A stretch of 30,766 nt of DNA, from NCBI GenBank assembly GCA_034698045.1, contig JAQGAU010000335.1, positions 1-30,766 on the forward strand. The letters are read 5' to 3'. How positions within the stretch are numbered: position 1 is the stretch's first letter; every line of letters begins with the position of its first letter. Positions 1 through 10,071 of the stretch are shown here, in pieces. The notes under the pieces were generated by a model, which saw nothing but the letters and a program-made list of their open reading frames with translations, was not told the origin of the DNA and did no database searches. A program made the translations under genes and the position numbers. Source of the DNA: Paramacrobiotus richtersi. Lineage: Eukaryota > Tardigrada > Eutardigrada > Parachela > Macrobiotidae.

Positions 1-8
1 TACGTGAG

Positions 9-1135
9 GGTTGGATGGGTGGATCGTTCAGAGTGACTCGACATACAGAAATCTCTTAGCGAATTATATAGATAGATTCTTGCTGGGCCTAGATGTGCTT
101 CGCGGTTTATACCCATCAACTTCAACTGTATATCATTCGCATGAAATTACGATACAAAACGGGAACTGTTTTACAGCTGAGCAGCAGGCTTACAAAATGA
201 TTGAGCTGGGGTCCAACAACCTCCTACCACGACAGACGGATAGCGAAAAGGAATTCATCGATAAAGTGTGGAGTAACAGTGCTAACTGCGCTGTCCGCCT
301 TCTGGCACACTTCGGAGCCCCAAAGTTCCATATGGCGGACGCGGGGCGCCTCATTCAAGCAGCCCCAAAGGCTCTTGACCCGGGAAAACCGTTACAAGAA
401 AAATACCGCAATTTGCTGAAAGACCACTTGCCAAAAATGTGTCCCGGATACAGCCTACGTGAAGTGTATAACCTATTTGACGATGACGGAAGGTTAGCGA
501 AGTTTACGGCAAAATTGCAGCCAGTTGGACCGCCTTTGCCGGATTTGGTGGAATGGATGAATGGCTTCGAAGACGACTATGAATATTCCCTCAAACCGAA
601 CGCAACGTGGATGGATATTCAAGCGGAACTGGATGACGGACAGCCCGTGCTCGTGATGTATCAAAGCGGTACGCACAAGGTGAGCGCCACTGCTATTGCA
701 ACCTTCAGAGCCGAAGGTTTCCCGACTCTTGTGCCGGGTCTACATGTCACCATAATCCACGGATACCTTGGATCTACAGACGAATCACGGGTTCTTTTCT
801 GTACCAGCAGCAGTGGTATCATGCGTGAGTGGCCTTACCAGGAATTTTGGCAGTGTTGGGCACTCAATGATTGGTCACTCAAGGACGAGCGCATCGAAGC
901 GGCATTAACATGCGCCGGAGTGCAGAGGCGGAGCATTGTACACCGCGGCATAAGACAGCCAAGTGACACGTCAGCCACTAACAATTCTGATTCCTTGGCG
1001 CCACATGATGTGCTCGCCATAAAAGCAACCAGACGCCGGCGCGGAAATTTTGACGATTTTGGACGACTTTGTACGCAGAAGTCGGTAGCGCAATGGGGGA
1101 TCTTTGGACAAGGGAATTTCTTCGGCAACGAATAA
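9..1135 (+). CDS. 3' exon of a possible C39-like papain-fold protein
   Basis: The open frame runs from the window edge to a TAA at 1133-1135. An in-frame TGA at 5-7 directly before an AG (7-8) suggests that this is the last exon after a splice acceptor, so the N-terminus is missing. About 374 residues are visible. Around residue 90 the motif SANCAVRLLAHFGAP resembles the nucleophile helix of C39/papain-fold peptidases. Near residue 210 GQPVLVMYQSGTHK is followed by GLHVTIIHGY (candidate catalytic His 245), then a Ser-rich turn and YQEFWQCW, the usual order Cys, His, aromatic tail. The last 80 residues are Arg/Ser-rich and low in complexity. No signal peptide can be assessed. The family call is inference from motif order; it could be an unrelated alpha/beta protein or a catalytically dead relative. 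That the exon is coding is fairly secure because of its length. Confidence 0.5.
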
Positions 1136-2400
1136 GTGCGGGAATTCAGTGAGAGGACGAAATCTGGGTTCTGGAGACAGTTTTCAGCAAAGGAAAATAT
1201 TAATGAGAAAATGCGTTGTTTTTTTACAATGTGGATGTGGACCGTGCTATTGCTTTATATACTTACTTAGCGTCTGGTTGTCGACCTTTGTGCTCATTGT
1301 GTGCATTGCAGTTTTATGGCTACTGCGAACTATTGGGGAGTGAACTAAATATTGTTGGTCTTTACAGCGGAACATTTCATTATTTTATGAAAACAATCAG
1401 CAACGCAAGAGCAACACATGAATGCAAACATGTTACACATCCGTACGCCAAACACTGTTCAACGGTCATTTTGTTTGTTGTTTATTACTGCTTAACGTGT
1501 GTTACAAACAGTGAAAATTACTCCATAAGGTAACCGACTACCATAAAAGTGGTAAAATTTTACCAGTGCCTGTGTGTGTAAATTGCCGCAGTGAAAAACG
1601 TGAAGCCATCTGTATGTTGTTGTGGTAGCGATTGCTGGGATCAGTCCGGTGAGCTGCAGTCAACTGCTTTCCCACCTCAGCGCATGAGCTTAGCCGTATT
1701 TTAACTGCATGAATCGGACTGCTGGGATTAGTAAGTGTATATACATAGTCGGTAAATTTTTTATTACATCCAGTTGGAAGTAAAACACTGCAAAATTACG
1801 TATTAAACAAAACAAACAACTAATTTAGTGACACATTCGCTGCCCGCTCTGGCCGAATTACAGCGAACACTGCGTCCAAGTTGGCCGAAGTCGGTAAAAC
1901 TATTTACCAACAAAAGATGTACTGGCATGTTGATCCTTCATAGTCTACGTTTAAATAAACTAGTGCATCTTTACTGGAAATCTGAAACAGACTAGTATGT
2001 GCAGCGATGCATTGCAAATGCCGGCACGATGATGACGAATTCATTACCACTGATGATTGAAAAAAAGAACTTTGTTACCCGACCAAGTCACCATCCCAAA
2101 ACACGATGCTCTGAGTCATAGCTACATGTCATGTGCAGTGAACGTGCAAGACTGTGTAAGCCACTCGCATAAGGACTGAACTGTATCGAAACCCATAAGC
2201 TGTTCAGCTGATTAAATCGTTACTTGTCGGACCCACAAGCTTCTTGAGGAGCATGCTAGTCTGGGTCGCGAATATGTAAACTTGCGGTACTTTGGCGCGT
2301 TTTCTACCAAATCCTCTTGTTTGTTACGCGGATTTCCGTTAATTTTTGCTGAAAATTACAGCTGGTCCTTGACGTATTGTTATGATAAGCACTCCCAGCT
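1136..2400. other. intergenic region, no gene seen
   Basis: No convincing coding frame or splice pattern. It holds the presumed 3' flank of the upstream gene and the 5' flank of the MAPK gene. A perfect 16-bp palindrome (TGGTAAAATTTTACCA) lies at 1550-1565. No clear TATA box or polyadenylation signal could be tied to either gene. Confidence 0.5.
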
Positions 2401-5400
2401 ATGGCCATCGAGAATGGAGTGATTCCAGCTGCGTTCGCTACAGTAAACCTGGCCAACATGACCTGGCACGTTCCGGCGCGATACAACGAAGAGCTGGATT
2501 ATATCGGAAGTGGTTCTTATGGCAACGTGGCGTAAGTTTTGGAACGGGAATTTGCACTGATTGCATATTTAAACAATTCAGTACCCAACCGTTACACTAT
2601 ATTATTATTATTACAAAAAAGCCTTGTTATGTAGTACTCGGGTAGTACGGTATTGAAGAACTAATCAATTAATTCACAGAATGAAAGCGTTTAGCTAGTA
2701 ATTAAGAGAACAACAGCATTGCTTAATCTACATACAGAAACTTTTACAGAAACAAAGAAATTGTTCCCTCAATTACGAGCAACTGCATTTACTTGCGCGA
2801 AAATACTGTTGATACTAATATCCTAAGAGTTTGCAAGCTGAACGATTTTGTTCAGTCACCGGGTAGCTGACCAGCTGTTTTCTTTGGGTAGGTCAGCTAA
2901 CGACAGATCAACCGGTGTTAAAGTGGCCATCAAACGAGTGGCGTGCCACTTTTCCGACCAAGAGTTACTTATTAACATAGTTCTACCTACCGGAGCGGGT
3001 CAAGAAACAAGAGCAAATGCTATAGAAGATGCCAGGTACGAGACAGTTCAGATCAGAGAATTAAAGCAAAGCCGGCAAAAACTGGATGATTTAAACAACA
3101 AAACTCAAACATTAACATTAAAACGAGAAAAAGTTTAGATATGGCAGAATCACAACGCATTGAACCAAATACATACTGAGGTTATATTAACTGAGAGCGT
3201 TACAGTAGACATGGAAACTGACAGGTAAGTACTTACTATACCTAACACACTGTTGGTTAGGGAGTACCGGACACAACTTATTTACCGGGAACTGCGGCTT
3301 TTGCGGCATATGGATCACGAGAACGTAAGGCAATTCGTTTGGCAAGTATCAGGTTGTCAGGAAGTCAACTGTTTTCCCATAGGTTCTGGGTTTGTTGGAT
3401 GTGTACACTCCACAAGCCGATGTCGTGAATCTGCAAAACGTTTACTTTGTAAGTTTTGTTTGCTGATTGTGAGTGGTGTGCTTATACTGAAGTCTAATGT
3501 GAACAGAAGCCAGTAAAACAAGGCTCAGGTTATCTGAATACTTATTATATATAGTTGTGTACGGTATATGCTATACTTATTAACCTTGCAAGTACTGATT
3601 ATGTTTTAATGGAACACTGATGCGGCTGCCGTTTGGATAAAGTTACTACAGCATTAACATATCATATATATATACTTAGTGTTCTATTTTTTTACTGTTT
3701 TAATGGTCCACCCAGATGTCGTACTACCATCCACATACAACAATCAATAATTTGATAACTTGAACGTAAGCTTTTTAAAGCATATACAGTGACATACGAT
3801 TGTTCTCGATTGAGACTTCTTCTCCCCAAATTTTGTCGGTCTCTGCAAATTCCAGGTGACACACTACATGGACGCAAATTTAGCAACTGTTTTTGGATTC
3901 TTGAAACGAAATCCCGGACGCGTGCAGAAGCTTATGTACCAGCTGCTATGTGGACTAAAGGTAAGTTCATTGTATACAGATGAGACAAATCACGAATAAA
4001 AGTTCAGGAATGATGTACTTTGCACAGTGACCAGTTTTAGGGTAATACACCACATCAGCCCTGTAAATACGATACACTGTGTTTAGTAAGGTAGCGTGAT
4101 AAATATTGTCCGTTGTTGATTTGCAGTACATTCATTCCGCTGGGGTTATTCACCGGGTAAGACAAAGGCATCCACGTGAAGACCATTCGTATCACTGTGT
4201 CCGTTGATTAGGACTTGAAACCGGCTAATATCGCTGTGACGGGAGACTGGGATTTGCGCATCCTGGATTTTGGACTCGCTCGACAAGTAGCAGACACCAT
4301 GACCGGTAGGTTCGTAACCATACTTTTCCAGTAGAATCTTAGCTTTTAATGACTGTGCTGGGGGCAGCGCCTTCCTCGGCTAACCATGACGACATATATG
4401 TTCCGCAATTCCTGAAGGAGGCAGAATATCTGCCTAGGCGTGTTATTTTGTTGTTGATGTTGTTTTGTGACAGTTGTTGTGTGTGTGTAGTGCAGCTCTA
4501 AGGACCTTTGAATCGTATATTGAAGTACGCAATACATTTAATAAGTGCTTCACTAGAAAACAAACAGGCTTCTGTACTGGAGTTTGCATGGTATGCGCAA
4601 GCGTCCCGTTCGCTTTTCCAGTGCATGCTTTGGCAAACTGAAACCATTAATATTTTTCATTTTAACCGTTGGACGTTTTTGTTTGCAGGACATGTCACTA
4701 CTCTTTGGTAAGCACAGATCTGTATCTTACACGTTTCAGAAGCTCACCTTTTTTTTCGATTGCTTACCGACGCCCTCTTGTACAGGTACCGTGCGCCGGA
4801 AATCATGCTCAGTTTCCAACATTATTCTCGAGCTGGTAAGCTGCTGTTTTATGGAGGACGAAAAGGCATTTTGTTAGAGGACGACGTTCCGGTTAATTGC
4901 ATGATAGTTATCTCTGTAAAACAACTTTAGCAGTCCTGCGCTCTGTGCAGCAGATAAGCAGGCTGACACATTTCAATAGAAATATAAGGAAATATTCGAC
5001 GGTACTTTTCTCAATGAATACAACCGAAATGTTTAATTTCTTGTTTTTCCACTTTTTTTTGAAACTTTTCGCCGGTGCAGACGACTCGGTTTTCTTGATA
5101 TCTGACATTTCGCTTTGTACAGTAGTACTATCTCTTGGTGTGTCATTGCACTTGTTTTTTGTGTGGTAATTTCGCCTAAAAAGGAACGCTGGCTAAAGTC
5201 GTATTCTTACTCAGGGTGGGTCTTGCGTTTCAGCGGATATGTGGTCGGGCGGCTGCATTATGGGGGAGTTACTTAGCGGAATTGCTCTCTTTCCTGCTAG
5301 AAGTTGTAAGTGTTGGAGGAATCTGGCATGTATAATGATAATGACGGTCTTGAGAATAATAGCTGATTTGCAGGTGTGGGCCATTTGGCTCTCATCCTCG

Positions 5401-6142
5401 ATTTGATCGGTACCCCAAACGAACAGCTCATGCAGGGATTCGACAACAATCGCGTAGTAAATGAATGAGCATTAAAGTCTGTCACTTCAAAAGTATTAAG
5501 TTGTGTAACTACCGTAGGTGGAATACATCCGTAATCAACCTCCAAGGGCACCCAGAGATTTCAATGAGAAATTCCGCAACGCAGGCCCAAGTGGTATGCA
5601 TTGAATACAGAAACACCGCATCAGACATTCGACTAGTTTTCCAGAAAATTGTCGATAAACGCTAGAGAAATCAACAAACATTAAGATACAACAGTAATTC
5701 CCGTTGTCTCCAGGCAGTGCTGTATCTCCATTGGCCGACATGTTTACGAACTTTCCTTAATTAATTAAGCGTGGGCGTTTGGCAGAAGTGCGGATTTTTA
5801 GAGATATTTCGCTTGTGGAAAAAAAATAAGAAAATCCGGCTTTTTTTACAGCCGCTGATCTGTTGACACGACTGCTAGCTTGGGACCCAAAGCAGCGTAT
5901 CACCGCAGAACAGGCACTGGCTCATCCTTATCTGGCAGCGTACCGCCGTCCGGAAAGAGAAACCTCTGCGCCGCCATTTTTTGACGCCACTGTAGATGAC
6001 AAAAGGAGTGCTGAAGAATGGCGCGGTAAAATATGTACCAAGTGCAGGTTCTGCTTGCGATACAACCGGATAATGTTCTGTTCTTGCAGGCTTAATCTTA
6101 CAAGAAATTCGGTCATTTCGGGCTGAGCAACAACACCACTGA
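2401..6142 (+). CDS. p38-type MAP kinase, 14 exons, atypical activation loop
   Basis: Proline-directed Ser/Thr kinase of the p38 stress pathway. Exons read from GT-AG borders and phase: 2401-2531, 2892-3035 (3' end uncertain), 3261-3324, 3383-3448, 3856-3960, 4127-4156, 4212-4305, 4689-4707, 4786-4835, 5234-5305, 5374-5453, 5518-5593, 5852-6025, 6090-6142. The sum is 1158 nt, 385 residues in one frame. Visible motifs: TWHVPARYN near the start, GSGSYGNV glycine loop, VAIK lysine, [12 protein letters not shown] in helix C, VIHRDLKPAN catalytic loop, [28 protein letters not shown], and the p38-like C-terminal EEWRG...EIRSF. The activation lip reads MTGHVTTLWYRAPE, so the usual TGY is TGH and the P+1 Arg is Leu. 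The docking segment after LAAY is basic (RRPERET) where typical p38 is acidic. Exon 2 as drawn adds about 20 residues before helix C. Family assignment is secure; signalling competence is not. Confidence 0.9.
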
Positions 6143-7072
6143 ATAACGCGGAAACAAACGCCGTGATTTGGTTTATTAGTTGGTGAATGTTTGTGCATTT
6201 AGAAACCTGCTGTCCATAAGAATATTATATTACGGAACCTGGTTTTGCGGTTCTGTTCTGTCGTCATGAATCTAAGCATCGCTTCAGAATTTGCTCTCAT
6301 TTCTAATTACATGTTTTCGTTGGTCAAACTGCGACCATGGACGAGCATTGCCTAAGCACTCCATGGAATATATAGTTCATAAACAAAAACACGAAAGGGT
6401 CTGTAGCCTAAGACGAAAAAGACTGGTCTGTATCAGCCTGTATGCAGCATCGGCCAGGAAAGTGTGAGAAGGCACTATGGAAGGGAAATGTTGTGGAAGA
6501 AGCTGTACGTAACGGGGGAATCGAACCAGGCGGACGTAACCGCTGACCCTATGGCCAAGTAGCAAGGGAATACACCATCTGTCTGGTACTAAATCATAAC
6601 AAAAATTCTGACGAAGGGGCAAACTTCCCACACACATCACACGGGGCCCCAGAGCCCAGCTTTCGCAAATGTTGCTTATAAAATATTCATATTCTTTACG
6701 CCTTTGAGATATTCGAAAAATTTTGAGCGACATAACGTTTCTGTTTCCACCTTTACGGATGGAATTAGCTCCGAGCAACTGAGAATGCATGCGCCTATGC
6801 GCCACTCTATTGTTGTTTCTCACCATAACGCACCACAGGTTTGAAAGGAAAGACACAGAGAAAATGACCACGTGATCATACTTGAACGTTTTTCCTTACC
6901 GAACTGAAACAATTTAGCTACTTTCAACACTTCAGGAAGATTCCTCATCTTAAATTCTCTCAGTTACTATTAACACTTTAATTTTTGGCACCATACAAGA
7001 ATAATCAGGGAATGAAAACGAAATGCACGTCGTGCTTTCGAGCGTAATGTGGCTGCGTCCTAATAACGAAGT
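6143..7072. other. intergenic region between MAPK and Harbinger element
   Basis: A 164-codon open frame on the minus strand (6377-6871) has no recognisable domain. It overlaps a tRNA-like segment and is judged fortuitous. Apart from that SINE-like segment nothing is evident. Confidence 0.45.
6485..6600 (-). repeat. tRNA-derived SINE-like segment
   Basis: On the minus strand a perfect Pol III B box (GGTTCGATTCC) follows an A-box-like stretch (TGGCCATAGGGTCAGCGG) by a short interval. The text resembles the head of tRNA-derived SINEs. The T stem and the spacing are too irregular for a functional tRNA cloverleaf. No tail or target duplication was identified, so the limits are approximate. Confidence 0.35.
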
Positions 7073-7165
7073 TAATTTACGGCTGACGCTTAGCGATTCC
7101 GCCTGATAGCCCGTAACTCCGCCCCGAAATGATCGAGCTAAGCGGAAAATGCTAGCGTTCCGTAC
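7073..7165 (+). repeat. left terminal inverted repeat of the Harbinger element
   Basis: The outer 20 bases match the right end in inverted orientation with few changes. A second matching block (GGAAAATGCT) lies about 70 bp further in, so the repeat is long but imperfect. Confidence 0.6.
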
Positions 7166-7378
7166 GTTAACTTTGAAAGTTACCGTTGTGCTTTAGCGCG
7201 TAGTTTTCAACTGTGGGTATAGGGCAAATCTCGCGAATTCAACACTGAGTGCAGCTTGCTTTCAGCATTTCTCGATTCACTCAGTGCATTAGCAAATTGT
7301 GATTTTATTCTGATATGCAGTAGATTTTTCTTGCATTTGTTCTTTTATCATTTTTTGGCGACGAATTCGTTCTTTACC

Positions 7379-8517
7379 ATGGATGCTGCTAATTCCACGC
7401 AATCATTCGAGCCCGAAGCGTCAGAAACTGCGAGTCAGAGTGTCGAAATCGGGAAGGAGAAGCTTACACGACACAAATGGACTAAGACAGAGGATATTCT
7501 ACTTCTGAAGCAGTATCGCAGCGAAGCCGGGGATCACTCGGGGACTGTTGACGCATTGTGGGCAAAGATACACGGAAAACTCGTCGATATCGACTCGCTC
7601 CGCACAGTTTCGCTCCGAGGTCTGAAAGAGCACGGCCAAAAAATCATCAAGGACTACAAGGTGAATAATCGACTTGACGAGTGGAAAAGCGGAGACCCAG
7701 GCAAGTTCGACGAACGGGAAACCTTGCTGCGCGAAATCATCGAATTCGAGTCCGACAAGAAAACCAGACCAGCCACACAGAAACCGACCACGAAGGAGAT
7801 GGAAAAGCAAGCCAGAAAAGATCAGAAGTTTCAGTTGGCGGCCAAACACAGTTTGAAAAAGCGAAAGCTAGATGCAGGGACGAATTCGTCGGACAACGAT
7901 GGCGAACCGATAGGTAAAAACCAAGCACCTGCTCGTGATCATATTGTCACAGATATTTTTTCTATGGTCGTTAGTTTCTTCACGATCTTACCGTTATTGT
8001 CTTATTTTATGAAATATATGTTTTTTTTAAATTTATTTTTGTTTTTATTTTAATTCTTGTTTATGTATATTATTTTCGTTAAGTAATTTTCGTTTATGGA
8101 TGTAATTTGCGTTTAGTAATAGGTTGAGTACTGTTTTTAAAGATGTAGCTTTTCAGACGTAATGTTAATGATTTTATTTAAATATTTGCAGATCCCATTG
8201 ACGAAGAACTGGATCGTCGAGCTGGTGAAATGGTTGATCCCCGTAATCCTCCTCGAGAACGCACAAGCTGGAACCATACGATCAAGGAATTTTTAGGGAA
8301 TGCGAATTCGCACAAAGAGCAAACGCTGGAACTAGAGAGAAAGAAGGAAGAACGACTGGCCAAAGAACAGACAGAAAAAATGGCCCTGCGCCGAGCTAAA
8401 CTCGATATCGAGAAAAAGCGTGAGGAGAATCGTAAGCAAGAGCTTTTGCTGCATTCAGCTAATGCGCAGTTGTTTGCTCAGTTGGTGAATACTTTAGCCA
8501 AGAAAAGTGACGAGTGA
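7379..8517 (+). CDS. Harbinger Myb/SANT-like DNA-binding partner, two exons
   Basis: In PIF/Harbinger elements this second protein binds the transposon ends and brings the transposase to the nucleus. Exon 1 is 7379-7913. The intron 7914-8191 starts GTAAAA and ends TTTGCAG, and exon 2 runs 8192-8517 (TGA). The join restores a Gly-to-Asp-Pro-Ile-Asp-Glu reading in phase, giving about 286 residues. The N-terminal third carries a Trp-containing SANT-like helix set (HKWTKTEDILLLKQY, then LWAKIHGKL, then TVSLRGLKEHGQKII). The middle is Lys/Arg-rich with candidate nuclear localisation (KKRKLD). The C-terminal half is a highly charged coiled coil (Glu/Lys/Arg heptads) ending in LFAQLVNTLAKKSDE. The ATG at 7379 was chosen over upstream in-frame codons because upstream residues are hydrophobic and unlike the family. 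No damage is seen. Confidence 0.8.
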
Positions 8518-8622
8518 TCAAATTGCGTGATCTGTGTTTCGGTATTTCCTTTTTACTTATGATCAGTTATTTACTTGTTGAATTTATAATAAAAACCGAT
8601 GCGAATTCGACTGACTGTCATT

Positions 8623-9680
8623 TCACTGCGGAAATTCGTTATTCAAATAGACCTCTAATTGCGGAGGAGATACACCGAAAAAATCGGACACTTTTCCGCC
8701 ATAACCCAAACAGACACGGCAGTTGGTTAAAAGTGTACCTACAGTACACAAAAGTCCAACAGGTTGCAGACCAACTTTTAGATTCTTCTTAAAATCTAGA
8801 AACGCGAACTGCTGGATAACTTCGCCAAATCCCCATTCGACAGCAATTCGCACTGCAGCCATAGCCTCGTTAAAGTCGCTTTCGACAAGGTTTCTGGCTG
8901 GCTTGAATGGGCCTTCCAAAAGGTTCGAAATTGGATATGCGGGATCGCCATATAAACGATATCGTCTCCCAATAGCATCCATCTTCAGCTGCAAATCGCG
9001 AAGTAGGCCGCTATCCGCCAAAATGCCAGAATCATAACGTCGTCCCACCCAGGGTCCATCCAGGTTTGCGATTAGGCCATTGGGTGCCATAATTGCTTGG
9101 AACTTTATCCCATGAAGACGATAGTGGCCACTGTACAGGGTTTTCTGGTCTTCTCCAGGACGACAGGTTGGACGGAATGGTCCTTCGATGAAACCCCACA
9201 CGTCCGGAAGGGGAGAGCCACGATTTCGAACGGCTGTTGCAAATAGTTCAAAATTTTCCCTTCGAAGCCAGCCTAAATCCAAGGAGCGTAACAGGTGGCC
9301 GAATTCGGAATCCACATGCTCAACTGCCCAAGTGAAAATCTTGGATAATTCAGGCTTCGATCGCCCAAAAATATGCTTGATATCCGTGTAGCGATTTGGG
9401 TAAGCGAGTCTCCGTAATAGAACGCACAACGCTTCCATACCACCGTATCGGGACCCATTTGGAAGGCGGATCACAGGAGGGAAACGCAGAGCCAGCAGAA
9501 GTCGCTCAAGATCCTCCCGTCGAAATCGAAACCAGTCAAAACGTCGTTATCGGAAATCTGGTCCAGACTGAGAAGCGTTCTCAGGGGCCTTTCCACATTG
9601 CAGAGCAATAAAAATTCACCGATTTCGGTATCTGATAAAGTTTCTGACATCAAAATTAGAGCCACTGATCTCTTGTCCAT
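8623..9680 (-). pseudogene. Harbinger DDE transposase, frameshifted and active-site altered
   Basis: Nuclease that cuts and rejoins transposon ends. The start is taken at the ATG 9678-9680 (MDKRSVALILMSETL). The frame is lost at about 9535-9548, where a T run on the coding strand is one base short; the next frame then gives the family block FRFRREDLERLLLALRFPP followed by ALCVLLRRLAYPNRYTD. Further on come the DDE landmarks: WGFIEGPFRPTCRPG, where the first catalytic Asp is usually found but Glu is present; YGDPAYP (second Asp intact); RIAVEWGFGEV (third Glu intact). About 350 residues in total, normal for the family. A short intron instead of the frameshift was considered, but no good GT-AG pair restores phase. 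Two independent lesions argue that it is dead. Confidence 0.8.
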
Positions 9681-9794
9681 TTTTGTCGAATTCGTAGTCC
9701 AAAGTAATGAAGAATGACGATGGTGCAAAACAGAGGAAAATAAACAGCAGTGGAATGAAGCGGAAAGTGGCAGCGTTACCTTAACCACTTTGTC

Positions 9795-9858
9795 TTGCGA
9801 GCATTTTCCTCTTCGCTTCGCTTGCTTAGCGAAGCGAAGCGTAGTCGGCTGTAAATTA
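9795..9858 (-). repeat. right terminal inverted repeat of the Harbinger element
   Basis: The mirror of the left end, including the inner block AGCATTTTCC. It also contains its own hairpin (CTTCGCTTCGCT and AGCGAAGCGAAG) at 9811-9839, absent from the left end. Confidence 0.6.
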
Positions 9859-9980
9859 TCCTGTATAATAAATCCGGCCATTTTACTGGTTGCTGCCCGC
9901 GGTTATGTTCGAGTCTCTTAGTAAAGAATGGAGCTGCCAAAGAACAGTTTGACAGACTTAGTCGGTCAATAATCGATCTT

Positions 9981-9998
9981 GGCGCTCGATAACCTTGA
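9981..9998 (+). promoter_or_regulatory. conserved box upstream of lipocalin gene A
   Basis: GGCGCTCGATAACCTTGA lies 91 bp before the ATG and recurs at about the same distance before genes C and D, inside otherwise drifted flanks. It may be a promoter element or simply well-preserved 5' UTR. No TATA box is evident. Confidence 0.45.
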
Positions 9999-10071
9999 GA
10001 AGTGTGGGTAACCAAAACTACGCGTGTCACTAATTCGTTCCTGTAGAGTTTTGATTTTCAAGAAGTTAAAT

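Larger units (their letters stand above)
7073..9858. mobile_element. PIF/Harbinger DNA transposon, about 2.8 kb
   Basis: A two-gene element typical of the superfamily: a Myb/SANT-like protein on the plus strand and a DDE transposase on the minus strand, converging tail to tail with about 105 bp between stops. The ends form imperfect terminal inverted repeats: TAATTTACGGCTGACGCTT on the left against TAATTTACAGCCGACTACGC read inward from the right. Homology between lipocalin gene promoters begins at 9859, exactly where the right end stops, so the element inserted just upstream of lipocalin gene A. Harbingers duplicate a 3-bp TWA target; here TTA/TAA trinucleotides occur at both borders but cannot be assigned cleanly. 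The damaged transposase suggests that it is no longer autonomous. Confidence 0.85.

Noticed and set aside
5702..5759. Alternative terminal exon of the kinase after a CCAG acceptor
   Set aside because: It would end the kinase before its last helices; the exon starting at 5852 gives the conserved ADLL...[12 protein letters not shown] block in phase.
6485..6600. Functional tRNA gene
   Set aside because: B box is perfect but T-stem pairing and A-to-B spacing do not fit a cloverleaf.
6377..6871. 164-codon minus-strand ORF
   Set aside because: No domain, odd composition, overlaps a tRNA-like segment; judged chance.
9808..9845. CRISPR-like or terminator hairpin in the GAAGCG-rich block
   Set aside because: It is a single hairpin inside the Harbinger right end in a eukaryotic context.
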